Positions 5,121 through 5,216 of a stretch of DNA of 5,216 bases are shown in pieces. The DNA comes from JANRKG01 sp033763635 (GTDB taxonomy: Bacteria > Cyanobacteriota > Cyanobacteriia > GCF-001939115): NCBI GenBank assembly GCA_033763635.1, contig JANRKG010000101.1, positions 1-5,216 of the forward strand, in the 5' to 3' direction. A model generated the notes under the pieces. It did no database searches. It was not told the origin of the DNA and saw only the letters and a list, made by a program, of their open reading frames with translations. The translations under genes were made by a program, and so were the position numbers. Position 1 is the first letter of the stretch. Every line of letters begins with the position of its first letter.

Positions 5121-5216
5121 CAAACAACTGTTAAAACAAACAACTCTTAAAACAAACAACTCTTAAAACAAACAACTCTTAAAACAAACAACTCTTAAAA
5201 CAAACAACTCTTAAAA
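5121..5216. repeat. Six head-to-tail copies of a 16-bp unit upstream of trpE, running off the window
   Basis: The unit is CAAACAACTCTTAAAA on plus (TTTTAAGAGTTGTTTG on minus). Copies sit at 5121-5136, 5137-5152, 5153-5168, 5169-5184, 5185-5200 and 5201-5216. Copies 2-6 are identical. Copy 1, nearest trpE, has a single C-to-G change at 5130. The array begins 60 bp upstream of the trpE ATG and may continue past the window edge. Because 16 is not a multiple of three and each unit contains TAA on minus, the array is non-coding. There are no unique spacers, so it is not a CRISPR array. Confidence 0.95.

Noticed and set aside
5061..5159. 33-codon N-terminal extension of trpE from a TTG at 5157-5159
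   Set aside because: It reads through the tandem repeat, is unlike any TrpE N-terminus I know, and the internal ATG at 5058-5060 gives the expected cyanobacterial start MIFPDF.
5121..5216. CRISPR array
   Set aside because: The units are 16 bp, directly adjacent and have no unique spacers; this is a simple tandem repeat.
5061..5216. trp leader peptide / attenuator or T-box upstream of trpE
   Set aside because: No short ORF with clustered Trp (TGG) codons, no terminator-type hairpin and no T-box motif is visible on the minus strand.

Overview
The window looks like ordinary chromosome from a cyanobacterium, probably a filamentous one. Three perfect HIP1 octamers (GCGATCGC at 3130-3137, 3679-3686 and 4546-4553) and several 7/8 matches support this. 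So do a TrpE of cyanobacterial type, a protein I recognise as the cyanobacteria-restricted Npun_F0813 family, an NtcA-like Crp/Fnr regulator, and an AGAGACGTTCC-type palindrome of the kind scattered through cyanobacterial genomes. I cannot name the genus.

Layout, left to right. Positions 1-111 (minus) hold the N-terminus of a small helix-turn-helix protein, cut by the window edge, with a 15-bp tandem duplication just upstream. Positions 216-1328 (minus) encode a 370-residue polytopic membrane protein whose two membrane halves appear to be diverged copies, joined by a long Pro/Ala/Lys-rich linker. Positions 1552-2217 (minus) encode the Npun_F0813-type protein. A 330-bp gene-free stretch (2218-2547) carries two clean inverted repeats and leads into tRNA-Arg(UCU) at 2548-2620 (plus). 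The tRNA's 3' flank holds short direct repeats and a hairpin separating it from the convergent regulator gene. Positions 2757-3395 (minus) encode the Crp/Fnr regulator. Positions 3519-5060 (minus) encode TrpE, anthranilate synthase component I. The right edge (5121-5216) is six head-to-tail copies of a 16-bp AT-rich unit lying just upstream of a possible trpE promoter.

All protein genes are on the minus strand; only the tRNA is on plus. The 123-bp gap between trpE and the regulator, and the 223-bp gap between the Npun_F0813-type and membrane-protein genes, are too wide to assume operons. I see no single multi-gene system. The two things most worth a second look are the tandem array abutting the trpE promoter region and the duplicated-fold membrane protein.
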